A DNA stretch of 64,000 bases from Verrucomicrobiia bacterium (GCA_035577545.1 DATLVI010000015.1:1-64000), one strand, 5' to 3'; shown: positions 27,662-36,761, counted from the stretch's first letter. Made by a program: numbers and translations. The notes: generated from the sequence alone by a model not told the origin.

Positions 27662-28048
27662 TTAGTAGGCGCCCCAGTCGATACCGACGCCGTCCAAGGC
27701 GGACTTCGTAGTGGCACTGACGGACATCTGCGTGCCACCGACCACGGTCACGTTGAAGGCATTACCAAGGAGGTCTTGCGTCTTCCAGGTTGTCTTCAAG
27801 TACGTCGAAGCCGAGGTCGTATTGATGGCATTGCCATCCGTCTGGCCTGTCTCAAGTGCCCACTGGTCAATAGCGGCGTCCATCTGACGCGCATCATTGA
27901 GAATACGGCGGCCTTGTGATTGTTTGCGGGCTTTGACGAAGCCCGGGATCGCGAGCGCGGCGAGCAACCCAATGATAGCAACCACGATCATGATTTCAAC
28001 CAGGGTAAACGCCGAGCGGTCTTTGCGGATCTTGTTAATCGTAATCAT
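27662..28048 (-). CDS. Type IV pilin/type II pseudopilin-like protein
   Basis: 128 residues. The start is fixed by GGGAGGTG upstream of the ATG at 28048. A 13-residue positively charged leader ends before the classic prepilin site (SAFTLVEIMIVVAIIGLLAA), with Glu at +5 and the long hydrophobic helix. The C-terminal domain is short (ends GVGIDWGAY). Lone genes of this type, with a RILNDARQMDAAIDQWALE body, are frequent in Verrucomicrobiota. No assembly genes adjoin it; the GspE-type ATPase at 55 kb is the only other secretion part in the window. Confidence 0.88.
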   Translation of the reverse strand: MITINKIRKDRSAFTLVEIMIVVAIIGLLAALAIPGFVKARKQSQGRRILNDARQMDAAIDQWALETGQTDGNAINTTSASTYLKTTWKTQDLLGNAFNVTVVGGTQMSVSATTKSALDGVGIDWGAY

Positions 28049-28477
28049 CTGATTCACCTCCCTCTCATGGAAATTGGTTGTGTCCATGAGAAGGATTTCC
28101 AGCATAAGCAATGCCGTTGTTCATCGTGAGCGTGAGAACCCTCCCAGACCAATCACACGTGAGAGTCCGCAATTTTTCCCGCGCGGAGAACTGAGAATCG
28201 TTGCAGTATTGCAAGCGGTTCCAAGTCGGGAGAGGGGCATGGGCAAGCCCAGATAGTCTGGGCACCGAGTAGCACAGGCAAAGCGGGAAGCGCGACAATC
28301 GATTGCGGTATGCATGGTCAAATTTCATTGATTTTCCTTGCCTTCCGGGTACACTCTACGGAAGTTCCCGGTTGCCATTTAGCGGCGTGGGTTGCAGCAG
28401 CTTCGCTTCTTTACGAGAAGGATTAAGCGTGGCGGATGATTGTTTGCGAATCAACATCGCGGCATTCGCGGTTATCC

Positions 28478-29842
28478 ATGATCTGGCGACTGCATCGAGA
28501 CGGGATTTTTTGCGGGCTCGTCCTGCTGTTGTTGTTGCCGGCGATTGCTGTCCGGGCCGCGACGGTGACGAAGATTTCCGCCGGAGTTTTCCACAGCGTT
28601 TTTCTCAAGTCGGACGGCAGCCTGTGGGGCATGGGGGGCGACCCACATGGGCAGTTGGGCGACGGTTTCAGCGTTGGCGGCACGAATGCTCCCGGACTGA
28701 TTGTCTCCAGCAACGTCGCGACGATTTCCGCGGGAGACTATCACACGCTTTTTGGAAGGCCGGATGGCAGCGTGTGGGGCATGGGCGCGGATTTTCTGAA
28801 CCAGTTAGGTGTCGGCACGACCAATGACGTCCTCATTCCCGAACTGATCGTATCCAACGAGGTAACGTTGATTGCCGCTGGAGCCGTGCACAGCCTTTTC
28901 CTAAAGTTTCATCCACCGAACGGCCCCGGCAGTTTCTGGGCGATGGGTTACAACGCGAGCGGCCAGTTGGGGGACGGCACCACCAACAATCAAGCCGTGC
29001 CGGAACAGGTCCTGTCCAACCCGGCGGGCAATGTTTTTTCGGTGATTGCGGACGGAGAGCAGCACAGTCTTTTTATCAGGCCGGATGGCAGCCTTTGGGC
29101 CACGGGCTGGAACAAGTACGGCCAGTTGGGGGATGGCACCACCACGAACCACCTGCCGCCAGAGTTGATTGTGGCCAGCAATGTCACGGCGATTGCCGCG
29201 GGCGGGGACCACAGCCTTTTTGTGAAAACGGACGGTAGCCTTTGGGCGATGGGGAACGATACCGCCGGTGAGCTGGGTGACGGCACGAACGGCACCATCC
29301 ACACGACCCCCGAGTTGATTGTCTCCAATAATGTTACGGCTGCCGCGGCTGGCGGCGCCCACAGCCTGTTTCTCAAGTCCGATGGCAGCCTCTGGGGGAT
29401 GGGCCGGAATGTGTTTGGCCAGTTGGGCGACGGCACAACCAACAACCGCTCGATACCCGTGCGAATCGTTTCCAATAGCGTCACGGCGGTTACGGCCGGA
29501 TTTTATCACAGCCTCTTTATTAAATCTGATGGGAGCTTGTGGGCAATGGGTTTCAACCAGAGCGGGCAATTGGGCGATGGTACATACATTGAACGCCACA
29601 TTCCCGTGCAGATTGTCCCGCCGCCGCCACAGATTCTCTCGGTGAACCTGGCGGGCGGCAACTTTGCGCTGAGTTTCCTGACGGTTTCCAGCCAGAGCTA
29701 TACGGTCCAGGCCAACCTGGATCTGACGACGACGAACTGGTTTGCGTGCACGAATTTTTCCGGCAACGGCCTGATCATGCCGGTGGCTGTGCCCATCAGT
29801 AACGGTGTACCGCAGGAGTTCTTCCGGGTGAAAGAGCCGTAG
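28478..29842 (+). CDS. Secreted RCC1-repeat protein
   Basis: 454 residues from the ATG at 28478, which gives a proper signal peptide (WRLHRDGIFCGLVLLLLLPA, cleavage near VRA-A); an ATG at 28436 is also open. Seven or so repeats of 50 residues carry SLWGMGxNxxGQLGDGTTNN and AAGxxHSLFLKSDG, making an RCC1/BLIP-II-type beta propeller. The last 70 residues (SVNLAGGNFALSFLTVSSQS, EFFRVKEP) form a beta domain that also ends the kelch protein at 43.8 kb. Likely cell-surface; role unknown. Confidence 0.85.
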   Translation: MIWRLHRDGIFCGLVLLLLLPAIAVRAATVTKISAGVFHSVFLKSDGSLWGMGGDPHGQLGDGFSVGGTNAPGLIVSSNVATISAGDYHTLFGRPDGSVWGMGADFLNQLGVGTTNDVLIPELIVSNEVTLIAAGAVHSLFLKFHPPNGPGSFWAMGYNASGQLGDGTTNNQAVPEQVLSNPAGNVFSVIADGEQHSLFIRPDGSLWATGWNKYGQLGDGTTTNHLPPELIVASNVTAIAAGGDHSLFVKTDGSLWAMGNDTAGELGDGTNGTIHTTPELIVSNNVTAAAAGGAHSLFLKSDGSLWGMGRNVFGQLGDGTTNNRSIPVRIVSNSVTAVTAGFYHSLFIKSDGSLWAMGFNQSGQLGDGTYIERHIPVQIVPPPPQILSVNLAGGNFALSFLTVSSQSYTVQANLDLTTTNWFACTNFSGNGLIMPVAVPISNGVPQEFFRVKEP

Positions 29843-29943
29843 GGCTTGCCACGAAAACCGCGTGCGAAAGTCCGTGGGAACATTTCTGTAGTTGGAAACT
29901 CTAATTCTGAACGAAACGAACGAAACATGTATGGATATGACAA

Positions 29944-30249
29944 ATGTATAACAAACAAAACCTGGCCAAGCTGAAGAAGATGGACGGCCTCGCGCCGGAA
30001 GTGATGAAGGCGTTTTGGGCTTTTGACAAGGCGGCCGTCGCCGAAGGAGCGATTCCGGTAAAGTACAAAGAGTTGATCGCGGTCGCTGTTGCACTTACGA
30101 CTCAATGCCCGTATTGCATCGATATCCACAGCGGTAACGCGCGCAAGGCAGGTGCTGCTGAGGCAGAGATTGTCGAGGCCGCGATGGTCGCCGCCTCACT
30201 GCGAGCCGGAGCGGCGGTCACACACGCAACGCACGCGCTGGCCCATTAA
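29944..30249 (+). CDS. Carboxymuconolactone decarboxylase-family (AhpD-like) protein
   Basis: 101 residues, one AhpD-like domain. The redox motif CPYCIDIHSGNARKAG has the CXXC pair and His of AhpD-type alkylhydroperoxidases, so peroxide or thiol redox activity is more likely than decarboxylation. The domain begins KLKKMDGLAPEVMKAFWAFD. It is a stand-alone gene. Confidence 0.85.
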   Translation: MYNKQNLAKLKKMDGLAPEVMKAFWAFDKAAVAEGAIPVKYKELIAVAVALTTQCPYCIDIHSGNARKAGAAEAEIVEAAMVAASLRAGAAVTHATHALAH

Positions 30250-30357
30250 GCTGGCGCAGCGGGACCAAACGAAATGGGATCAGTTCGATGGTTCTTAGTG
30301 TGGTCGTGCGCGATGATGAGAAGCAAATCGATCCCTTCACCGGTTTACAGCCAAAGT

Positions 30358-31818
30358 TTACTTTCCTTGGAGCTTGATAACGGCTGCGGAAGCGGCTGGC
30401 ACCGTCACGGTGATCGAGCCGTCTTTGGCAGCGGCTAGCAATTGCGACCATTTTCCATCCCAACTGCCGTCTTCCTTGATTGGCGCATTGCCGACCGTGA
30501 TTCCAGTAATCGTTGTGATATCGCCTTGAGGAGCTGACAGGAAAATCACTTCCGCCGGTACCGAGGGCATACCCGCATCGATGGTCAGTTTTGCCGCGCG
30601 TCCCGTTGCGCCGTATTCCTTGTTGAGGACCGTGATGCAAAGCGTCTTGTCGGGAGCCAGCGTAGCGTAAGCCGCCAGATTGAGGTTGTCGGCGTTGGAA
30701 GAAACGCTGATGGGGACCAATCGGCCCTGGCTGCCCAGATTGAACAGCTTCATTCCATACCCGGTTGGCAGAACCGTAAGTCCGTTCGGTGATGATGTGA
30801 ATGCCGTATAGACATTCGGTCGTTCCGGTCCGGGCAACCCCCGCATGACTTTCTCGCCGGTGTGAAAATTAATTCCCAGCGCATCGTGGGAAGCCCACCA
30901 ATACAAGTAGTCAACGATCCATAGCGATGCGGTAAAGGTGTCACTCACGCCGACGGCGCCGCCGCGGCTGTAACTGTTGGCTTCTTCGAGACGATACCCA
31001 ATGCCTTTGGCTTTGACGGCGGGCGCAAATACGTCGTGAAACTTCTGATATACCTGGTACATGTCTGGCGATAACAGGCGCTGACGCCCATCGGCTGCCA
31101 ACACTGCATTGGTCACTACCTCACCATTTTTTCGTGGATAATCATGCTGGGTCACGTACGCCAGATGGTCCCAGCCGCCCATGTCGTTGGCAAAGGACTT
31201 GGACCATTCAACCCCTTGCGGTGTGGTGCTGGGCCCGCAGAATTTTGCGTCTGGCGCATACTCCGGCGACAGGATGATGGCGGTGAACTTTTTCCACTCT
31301 TCCAGATACGCCGGATATTTCCACGGCTTGTCGGGCTCGTTGCCGACCGTCAGGCAGGAGACATACGGTTTATAATTGTCCATGACGTATTTTGCGATTG
31401 CGGCCGCAGCGGGCGGCGAGTTGCTCTCCATTCGCACGGTGTAGATGACTTTGATGTCGGCGGCTTTGGCAAAAGCGAACAGGCTGTCAATATCCGCCCG
31501 GTCCGGGATGGGAACGGTCGACCTTTCGGCCGTGTTGCCGCCGACGCGCAGATGTTTTATCCCCAATGTGTGAAAGGCGTTGACCAGCGGTTTGTTGTCC
31601 GGACGGAAATAATGCCCGCCCGTGGTGGCGTTGGTGAGCACGAGCTTGAGTTCGTAACTTAGCCCGCAGAAATCGGGAGGCACGACTCTCCCGGGCTTGC
31701 TGATGTCGGCCTGCAGCGTCACCGGTGATTGCGCTAACAGATTTGAGGTTGAAAGACAAAATGCGACAAGGAAAAGGGACGCCACAGTTTTGCGTAAAGG
31801 AGACGGGGGTCGGATCAT
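30358..31818 (-). CDS. Secreted glycoside hydrolase, GH79-like
   Basis: 486 residues with a signal peptide (ASLFLVAFCLSTSNLLA). A TIM-barrel glycosidase: GLSYEL and IKHLRVGGNTAE near the N-terminus, LTVGNEPDKPW with the probable acid/base Glu, YRLEEANSYSRGG with a probable nucleophile Glu, and a C-terminal beta-sandwich (residues 385 on). This order resembles GH79 beta-glucuronidases. Export points to breakdown of plant or algal uronic polymers; exact substrate is unknown. Confidence 0.75.
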   Translation of the reverse strand: MIRPPSPLRKTVASLFLVAFCLSTSNLLAQSPVTLQADISKPGRVVPPDFCGLSYELKLVLTNATTGGHYFRPDNKPLVNAFHTLGIKHLRVGGNTAERSTVPIPDRADIDSLFAFAKAADIKVIYTVRMESNSPPAAAAIAKYVMDNYKPYVSCLTVGNEPDKPWKYPAYLEEWKKFTAIILSPEYAPDAKFCGPSTTPQGVEWSKSFANDMGGWDHLAYVTQHDYPRKNGEVVTNAVLAADGRQRLLSPDMYQVYQKFHDVFAPAVKAKGIGYRLEEANSYSRGGAVGVSDTFTASLWIVDYLYWWASHDALGINFHTGEKVMRGLPGPERPNVYTAFTSSPNGLTVLPTGYGMKLFNLGSQGRLVPISVSSNADNLNLAAYATLAPDKTLCITVLNKEYGATGRAAKLTIDAGMPSVPAEVIFLSAPQGDITTITGITVGNAPIKEDGSWDGKWSQLLAAAKDGSITVTVPAASAAVIKLQGK

Positions 31819-32309
31819 GAGGATAATCGTTTCATTAGGCTGCTTGGTTTTGTGTGAAGATATTTACTCGAATGATAGTGCGGGGACAATCTATTTATAA
31901 TTATGAGCCAGGATTTATAGCAAGAAGCTGGAGATGACGACGAACGGGAAGTTGATACGGATGGAGTCGGGGATTCGGTAAATGAAAGTGGCGCACTCAT
32001 CAGTTGAATGCGCCGCGCTCAGTTCACCACTCATTGGTCTCCAGAATAGCGGGGTTGATGGTTTTTGGGTTCGACCACTGAGACTTTTGTCCCCTAACCG
32101 CTTGCAGAAGCCGCCGGGGGACAGATTTGTGCAGTTTACGGTAGGTCAACACCCCATAGTACCCACACGGTTGCCCGGACTACCTTTGAATATCCAAAAT
32201 GGAACACACGGGTTGGGATCCAAACGGATTCTACCCGAACACGCCAGTCTCATGCAGAAGTGGAGACGGGAAGAGGCATGAGTATAACAAACAAACCAAG
32301 AGGTATAAG
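31819..32309. other. Intergenic region with gene debris
   Basis: About 490 bases without an intact gene. It holds the response-regulator fragment at 31920-31982. Around 32085-32130 is a TTTGTCCCC ... GGGGGACAGATTTG inverted pair that could be a degraded transposon or REP end. The TTG start and ribosome site of the next gene lie at the right edge. Confidence 0.5.
31920..31982 (+). pseudogene. C-terminal fragment of an OmpR-type response regulator
   Basis: Bases 31920-31980 match kdpE 27471-27531 at 51 of 61 positions by eye with no gaps. The frame reads KKLEMTTNGKLIRMESGIR then TAA, the last strand of a winged-helix domain. No start or receiver domain precedes it. Debris of a second kdpE-like gene. 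Confidence 0.7.
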
Positions 32310-32897
32310 TTGAATGTAAGAAAATGGATTGCAGCCGGTATAGTAGCGAGCGCGGTCACCGCACAAACTCGTGTCATGGCCGATGATGGGGTTCAACCGA
32401 CTCGAACAACCACCGACACCCAGGTAACTACTGAGACGACAACGGTGACGACCAAGAAATGGGATAACACCTCTTGTGAACCCTTTCCGTCGAATCAACT
32501 CAGCTTGCAGGCCTTCGGCACGTACGCCACGCGGGATCGCGAAGGCTCCACCAAGGAGGAACTTGGTGGTGGACTGGGATTGACGTACTTCTTCACGCGA
32601 TACGTGGGCCTTGGCGCGGATACGTATATCGCAGAATGGAAATTGCCCTATCGGGTCAATGGCAGCGTGATTCTGCGGTTACCTTTGCCGGAGCAGCTAT
32701 CCAAGCTGGCGGTGTACGGCTTCGGCGGCGGCGGGCGGCAGTTTAAGGACATCCCGCAGTATACGTGGCATGGCGGTGGCGGACTGGAATACAAGTTCTG
32801 CCGCCAGTTGGGACTATTCGCTGATGCGCGCGAAGTATTCCCCGATAAGACCGCGAATTACACCCTGGTGCGGGCCGGCGTGAACGTCGGGTTCTAA
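32310..32897 (+). CDS. Outer-membrane beta-barrel-like exported protein
   Basis: 195 residues starting at TTG 32310, placed by AGAGG six bases upstream and by the signal peptide that then follows (VRKWIAAGIVASAVTAQTRV, cleavage near VMA-D). A Thr-rich linker (TTTDTQVTTETTTVTT) leads to alternating strands (GGGLGLTYFFTRYVGLGADT, LAVYGFGGGGRQF) ending in aromatic F, as OMP-beta-barrels do. Function unknown. Confidence 0.75.
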   Translation: MNVRKWIAAGIVASAVTAQTRVMADDGVQPTRTTTDTQVTTETTTVTTKKWDNTSCEPFPSNQLSLQAFGTYATRDREGSTKEELGGGLGLTYFFTRYVGLGADTYIAEWKLPYRVNGSVILRLPLPEQLSKLAVYGFGGGGRQFKDIPQYTWHGGGGLEYKFCRQLGLFADAREVFPDKTANYTLVRAGVNVGF

Positions 32898-32934
32898 AGC
32901 GCAACACCAATGGGCAGAGCGCGCCCTCTTTGAT

Positions 32935-32972
32935 CGCCGTGTGATCCTGCCAGGGATCACACGGCGATTTTT
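32935..32972 (+). terminator. Rho-independent terminator
   Basis: 13-bp perfect stem CGCCGTGTGATCC with its complement (32935-32947, 32954-32966) followed by ATTTTTA. It sits 38 bases after the outer-membrane gene. Confidence 0.75.
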
Positions 32973-33054
32973 ACGGCTGAACCAGACGTGTTCCTGAAGC
33001 ATAATAGGGTGAATGCCCCATTGTATGGGGGTGTCGTAGCGCTTACCTTGGGGT

Positions 33055-33612
33055 ATGGTAAATAAAGATCAGTTGGAGCAGACGAGTGAGGGTAAACAAG
33101 TTCTGGCCTTGATGGCCGAGCATTTTACCGATGAACAATTTCAACCGGCGTTGACGCTGATCGAGCAACTGTATACGGAAGACCTAACGGTATGGGACGC
33201 CGGGTTGAACACTGATAGCAAGCTGCCATTCAATCGGACATCTCCCGCCGAACGCCTACTGGTTTTTTTCAACAGTTCGGACGCTCTGGTAAAGGTAAAG
33301 GATGAGCTTCAGCAGCGGGAAGCGGAGCATGCGCGCCAGGTCGAGGAGGCCGCAGCGCAACAAGCCCCCGTGCAACAAGTCCCAATACGCAAAGCCAGGG
33401 CCAAGGGCAAGACCACGGCGAAGCGGGATGGGGTGGCGCGAAAATCCCCGGGTAAAAAAGCGCGGGCCGTGAAGACGACGAGGAAGAGGTCTCCTGCGCG
33501 GCGCCGAACCAGCCTGAACAGTAAGCGAGCCAAGAAAAAGAAATTGCCCGCAAAAGCGACGAGGTTGCGCGGTAAGAAAAGTCACAAGACTTCAAAGAGC
33601 AAAAGAAGGTAA
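33055..33612 (+). CDS. Unknown protein with histone H1-like basic tail
   Basis: 185 residues in two unlike halves. Residues 1-105 are acidic to neutral and helical (LALMAEHFTDEQFQPALTLI, VKDELQQREAEHARQVEEAA). Residues 110-185 are Lys/Arg/Ala/Ser-rich (KKARAVKTTRKRSPARRRTS), like the tails of histone H1 and chlamydial Hc proteins. The tail suggests nucleic-acid binding. The N-terminal half has no recognised family. Confidence 0.7.
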   Translation: MVNKDQLEQTSEGKQVLALMAEHFTDEQFQPALTLIEQLYTEDLTVWDAGLNTDSKLPFNRTSPAERLLVFFNSSDALVKVKDELQQREAEHARQVEEAAAQQAPVQQVPIRKARAKGKTTAKRDGVARKSPGKKARAVKTTRKRSPARRRTSLNSKRAKKKKLPAKATRLRGKKSHKTSKSKRR

Positions 33613-33686
33613 GCCGGCCACCGGTTGACTTGCCCGTAAATGAAAGTTAGTCTCGCGGTCTGATCTCACGAGAAGGACTTTCCACC

Positions 33687-34228
33687 ATGCTGATCCTCAT
33701 CACGGGTGCTTCGGGTTCGGGTACCTCAACGCTCGGCGCGGCGCTGGCCAAGGAGCTGGGGATTGCTCACCTTGACGCTGATGACTATTATTGGCTGCCT
33801 ACTACGCCGCCGTTCACAGCCAAGCGAGACCGCGCGGACGGCTGTCATCGGTTCTCCGCGATGTGCGGGCGAAGCAAAGCGCGGTCCTGGCCGGTTCCAT
33901 CATGGAGTGGGGCCTTGAGTTGGAGAACGCCTTCGACCTGATCGTCTTCCTGTACCTCGACGCAGCCATTCGAGTCGAGCGCTTGCGGACCCGAGAGATT
34001 GCGTATCTGGGGAGGGCCGATGAAGAGTTTCTCGAATGGGCGGCGCAGTATGACGCCGGCATTTTAGGGGGAAGAAGCCTGGCGAAACATCAAGCATGGC
34101 TTTCGGCAAGGACTTGTCCGGTGCTTGAGTTGCGCGGTGATCTTGCCGTTCGCGAACGCGTTGATGCTGTGTTGAAGCATGTGACCAACCCTTCAATCGG
34201 GCGCGCTGCCCAAAACACGGGAAGTTAA
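33687..34228 (+). pseudogene. Frameshifted P-loop nucleotide kinase-like gene
   Basis: The first frame starts MLILITGASGSGTSTLGAAL (P-loop) then HLDADDYYWLPTTPP, and fails at about residue 50. The following frame (33791-34228 in the other register) continues logically from RLSSVLRDVRAKQSAVLAGS through WGLELENAFDLIVFLYLD to GGRSLAKHQAWLSARTCPV. Joined, they make one AAA/adenylate kinase-like protein of about 180 residues. The register change lies near 33830-33850, so one base is lost or two gained there. Mutation, sequencing error and programmed shift cannot be told apart. There is no slippery run at that point. Confidence 0.75.
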
Positions 34229-34267
34229 AACGGAAGGAGACGGGGATGGGGTGTCGATGAACCGCGC

Positions 34268-36505
34268 TCACCACCACGACCAGAACTCAACACGGAGATA
34301 CCGGGAGAGGCGGCGTGTCACCAGGTCGAGTAATCGGCGGTCGCCACAGCAGATTTTGGCCGTGCCGGTCATTTCCGGCTTGAGCAGGAGCGCGGCATTG
34401 TCGAGTTGGGTCGTGACGAGGATGGTCTTCTCGCTGCCCACGCCCTCTTTCTCGAGCTTGTTCACCGTGGGGGCGACGGACGTGACCGTGCCTTCGAACA
34501 AGCGCTGGGGATAGGCGCGCGCTTTGAGGAGGACTTTCTGGCCCACGGCGACGTCCGCAATCTCCTTTTCGGACACGGCGATTTCGGCAGTGACGGTTTT
34601 CAGTTCGTGGACCTTGGCGATGAGGTCGCCCTTGAGGACATGCTGGCCAAGTTTCTCCTTTAGTTTGTGCGTCGTGACGACACCGTCGATAGGGCTCACG
34701 AGATCGATGCGTTGAATTTGCTCGTTGTCGTAGCGCCGTTGCGATTCGAGGCGGGCAATCTCGGCTTCAGTAGCTTCAATTTCCTCGGGACGACTGCCGG
34801 CCAGCAGGACTTTGAGTTTGCCCTGGGATTCTTCCAGTTCCTTTTGGCGGACGCTGACTTCTTCTTCGGACTCGGCCAGTTCCTTGCGGGAGAGCAGGCT
34901 CTGGTCGAACAACTGTTTGTTGAGGTTGTAGAGATCGCGGGCATACTTCACCCGTTCGCGACCTTTCTCCACCGTCGTCCGCGCCAGGTCGAGTTCCTCG
35001 GCGCGCGAGCCGGCCTTGAGCATTTTCAGGTTCGCCTGTTTCTGGTCGATCGCGGCATTGATCTGGCGCAGGTCGGAACTGTACTCGCGCGAAGAGAGCC
35101 GCGCGATGAGGTCGCCTTTTCGGACGACATCGCCCTCGTCGACGAGGATTTCGGAAATGATGCCTTCGACCTCGGGGCGGATATCGGCGTTGTGGGCGGG
35201 CAGGACGTTGAACTCACCGGCAACCTTCAACTCCATGTGCACGAAAAACAGCAGCGCGCCCAACGGTACGAGCACCGCCAGGAATTTGGCTAGCCGACGG
35301 AACGCCCCGAGGGTGGCCGGTCCCGATTTCATTGCGCCCGTTAGTTTAGCATAACCAGTGCCCAGTGGTCGTTGAAACACCAGCCCCAGCAACGCGCTGA
35401 ACATGATGAATCCCGACCCTTGATACTGCCGTGTTAGCGACCCTTCCACCCAGAGCGCGACCCAGGCGAGCAGCCAGTACGAATATGTCGCGGCCAGCAA
35501 GCCGTAAACGATGTAGATGCGCCGTTCGCGAGGAGTGACATCAGTCAATTGTCGCTTCAGATAAGCCATCGCCTTCGCCCGGAGATTGGGGATTTCGAGA
35601 TAGTCGCTCAACAGATAGTAGCCGTCGAGTTTGATGAGCGGATTCAGGTTGAACAACGTCCGAATGACAGACGTGCCCAGGATGATTAGCGCGATGCGAT
35701 GCAGGCCGGCCGAGAAATCAGTGATGCGCCAGGCGAATGCGGCCAACGCCCACACAAGCAAGTCGCAATACGCGCCGGCAAAACCCACCCACAGTCGCCG
35801 GGATTTTTTCGGAAATAACCACGCGTCGCTGACGTTACAATAGAAGGCCGGCTGGAAATACAGCAAGAGAAAGCCGAGTTCGTGGACGCTGCCGCCAAAA
35901 TGTTTGCACGTTAGCCCATGGGCGAATTCATGGAAGGTGATGGCCACGCTGACCACCACCCACATCACCAGCAGCGTTTGAAAACTCCACAGCCCGCGAA
36001 AATCCTGCAGGATCTCCGTCCAGTTACTGGCGGTGATCCCAACGCCGGCCAGAATCAACAGGGCGGACAAGACGACGAAGGCAGGCGTGAAACAGAAGCG
36101 CAACAGCCGGTCCAATCGCGTCAACAGCCGGTCGGGATCGATGGAAGCGAGCCGGAGATAAAGCAGGCTCCCGCGGGCGCGTTTCGGTGGCGCGTGAGAG
36201 ACCGCCGTTTCTTCCTCTTTCGCGAGCAAGCCGAGGCGGTCGAGTTTCGCCACGAACTGCTCCAAAGTGGCCGGCGCGACGGCGACGCCGAAGGTGCGCT
36301 CCACTTCCGGTCGCAGCGCATCGAGCGAAGTCGCGCCGTCGAGCCGTTGCAACACAAACGCCTCAACCTGCCGGAAGCGAAAGAACTTCGCGGTTGCGGG
36401 ATCCTTTATAATGAGCGCCGTGGCATCCCCATTGCCTTGCGCGCTCAAGACCAGATCGCGGCGGAGCTTCGGTTGCGTTGTAGTGTTGGATTGGGTCGTG
36501 TCCAT
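34268..36505 (-). CDS. PqqD-like/M50 peptidase/HlyD fusion: peptide processing-export protein
   Basis: 745 residues in three parts. Residues 15-95 resemble PqqD/RRE winged helices that bind RiPP leader peptides (IKDPATAKFFRFRQVEAFVL ... LDRLGLL). Residues 140-410 are a membrane M50 (site-2-type) metalloprotease with zinc motif HEFAHG at about 192 and LIKLDGYYLLSD at about 290. Residues 420-735 are an HlyD/RND-type periplasmic adaptor with a lipoyl-like half (LPAHNADIRPEVEGIISEIL), a long coiled coil (about 490-620) and a closing beta barrel. Two tandem small peptides precede it on the same strand. Inferred role: leader recognition, cleavage and export of those peptides. Confidence 0.8.
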   Translation of the reverse strand: MDTTQSNTTTQPKLRRDLVLSAQGNGDATALIIKDPATAKFFRFRQVEAFVLQRLDGATSLDALRPEVERTFGVAVAPATLEQFVAKLDRLGLLAKEEETAVSHAPPKRARGSLLYLRLASIDPDRLLTRLDRLLRFCFTPAFVVLSALLILAGVGITASNWTEILQDFRGLWSFQTLLVMWVVVSVAITFHEFAHGLTCKHFGGSVHELGFLLLYFQPAFYCNVSDAWLFPKKSRRLWVGFAGAYCDLLVWALAAFAWRITDFSAGLHRIALIILGTSVIRTLFNLNPLIKLDGYYLLSDYLEIPNLRAKAMAYLKRQLTDVTPRERRIYIVYGLLAATYSYWLLAWVALWVEGSLTRQYQGSGFIMFSALLGLVFQRPLGTGYAKLTGAMKSGPATLGAFRRLAKFLAVLVPLGALLFFVHMELKVAGEFNVLPAHNADIRPEVEGIISEILVDEGDVVRKGDLIARLSSREYSSDLRQINAAIDQKQANLKMLKAGSRAEELDLARTTVEKGRERVKYARDLYNLNKQLFDQSLLSRKELAESEEEVSVRQKELEESQGKLKVLLAGSRPEEIEATEAEIARLESQRRYDNEQIQRIDLVSPIDGVVTTHKLKEKLGQHVLKGDLIAKVHELKTVTAEIAVSEKEIADVAVGQKVLLKARAYPQRLFEGTVTSVAPTVNKLEKEGVGSEKTILVTTQLDNAALLLKPEMTGTAKICCGDRRLLDLVTRRLSRYLRVEFWSWW

Positions 36506-36511
36506 TTAGAG

Positions 36512-36548
36512 CAGCGAGGCCACCGGGGGTGAGCCGGTGGCCTCGCTG
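36512..36548 (-). promoter_or_regulatory. 15-bp stem-loop between peptide 1 and the M50-HlyD gene
   Basis: Perfect inverted repeat CAGCGAGGCCACCGG / CCGGTGGCCTCGCTG (36512-36526, 36534-36548) with a seven-base loop. It lies between the peptide stop (36564) and the M50 start (36505), exactly where the M50 ribosome site should be, and no other site is visible. No T-run. It may stabilise the peptide message and lower M50 expression. Confidence 0.7.
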
Positions 36549-36563
36549 GTGCTTCCGAGACGG

Positions 36564-36695
36564 TTACGGATGATGCTGCGGTCCGCCCTGGTTGCCGGGG
36601 TGGCCTTCATAGCCGAGTAGTCCCGGTGGTTGCGACGGAGCGATGCGCTCCTCCAATTCCTCGACTTCGAGTTTGATCTCTTCGCGTTCGTTCAT
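36564..36695 (-). CDS. Short leader-bearing peptide 1 (candidate RiPP-like precursor)
   Basis: 43 residues. An excellent ribosome site (GGAGGGAGGTGA) precedes the ATG. N-terminus MNEREEIKLEVEELEERIAP, then a Gly/Pro/His-rich end (SQPPGLLGYEGHPGNQ, GGPQHHP). The first 20 residues match peptide 2 at 16 positions, while the rest does not, as expected for a conserved leader with a divergent core. No Cys, so thioether or disulfide products are not expected. It sits just upstream of the PqqD-M50-HlyD gene. Confidence 0.75.
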   Translation of the reverse strand: MNEREEIKLEVEELEERIAPSQPPGLLGYEGHPGNQGGPQHHP

Positions 36696-36761
36696 GATGT
36701 CACCTCCCTCCTCCTGGTTGACCATTCACGGTTCGTACATTTCGTCATGCCGCCTGCTCTA

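Noticed and set aside
28901-30094. Minus-strand repetitive frame opposite the RCC1 gene
   Set aside because: Its repeats mirror the RCC1 repeats of the plus strand, which has a signal peptide and a recognisable propeller.
32085-32130. TTTGTCCCC ... GGGGGACAGATTTG as an insertion-sequence end
   Set aside because: Only a short imperfect inverted pair; no transposase, no target duplication, no second end.
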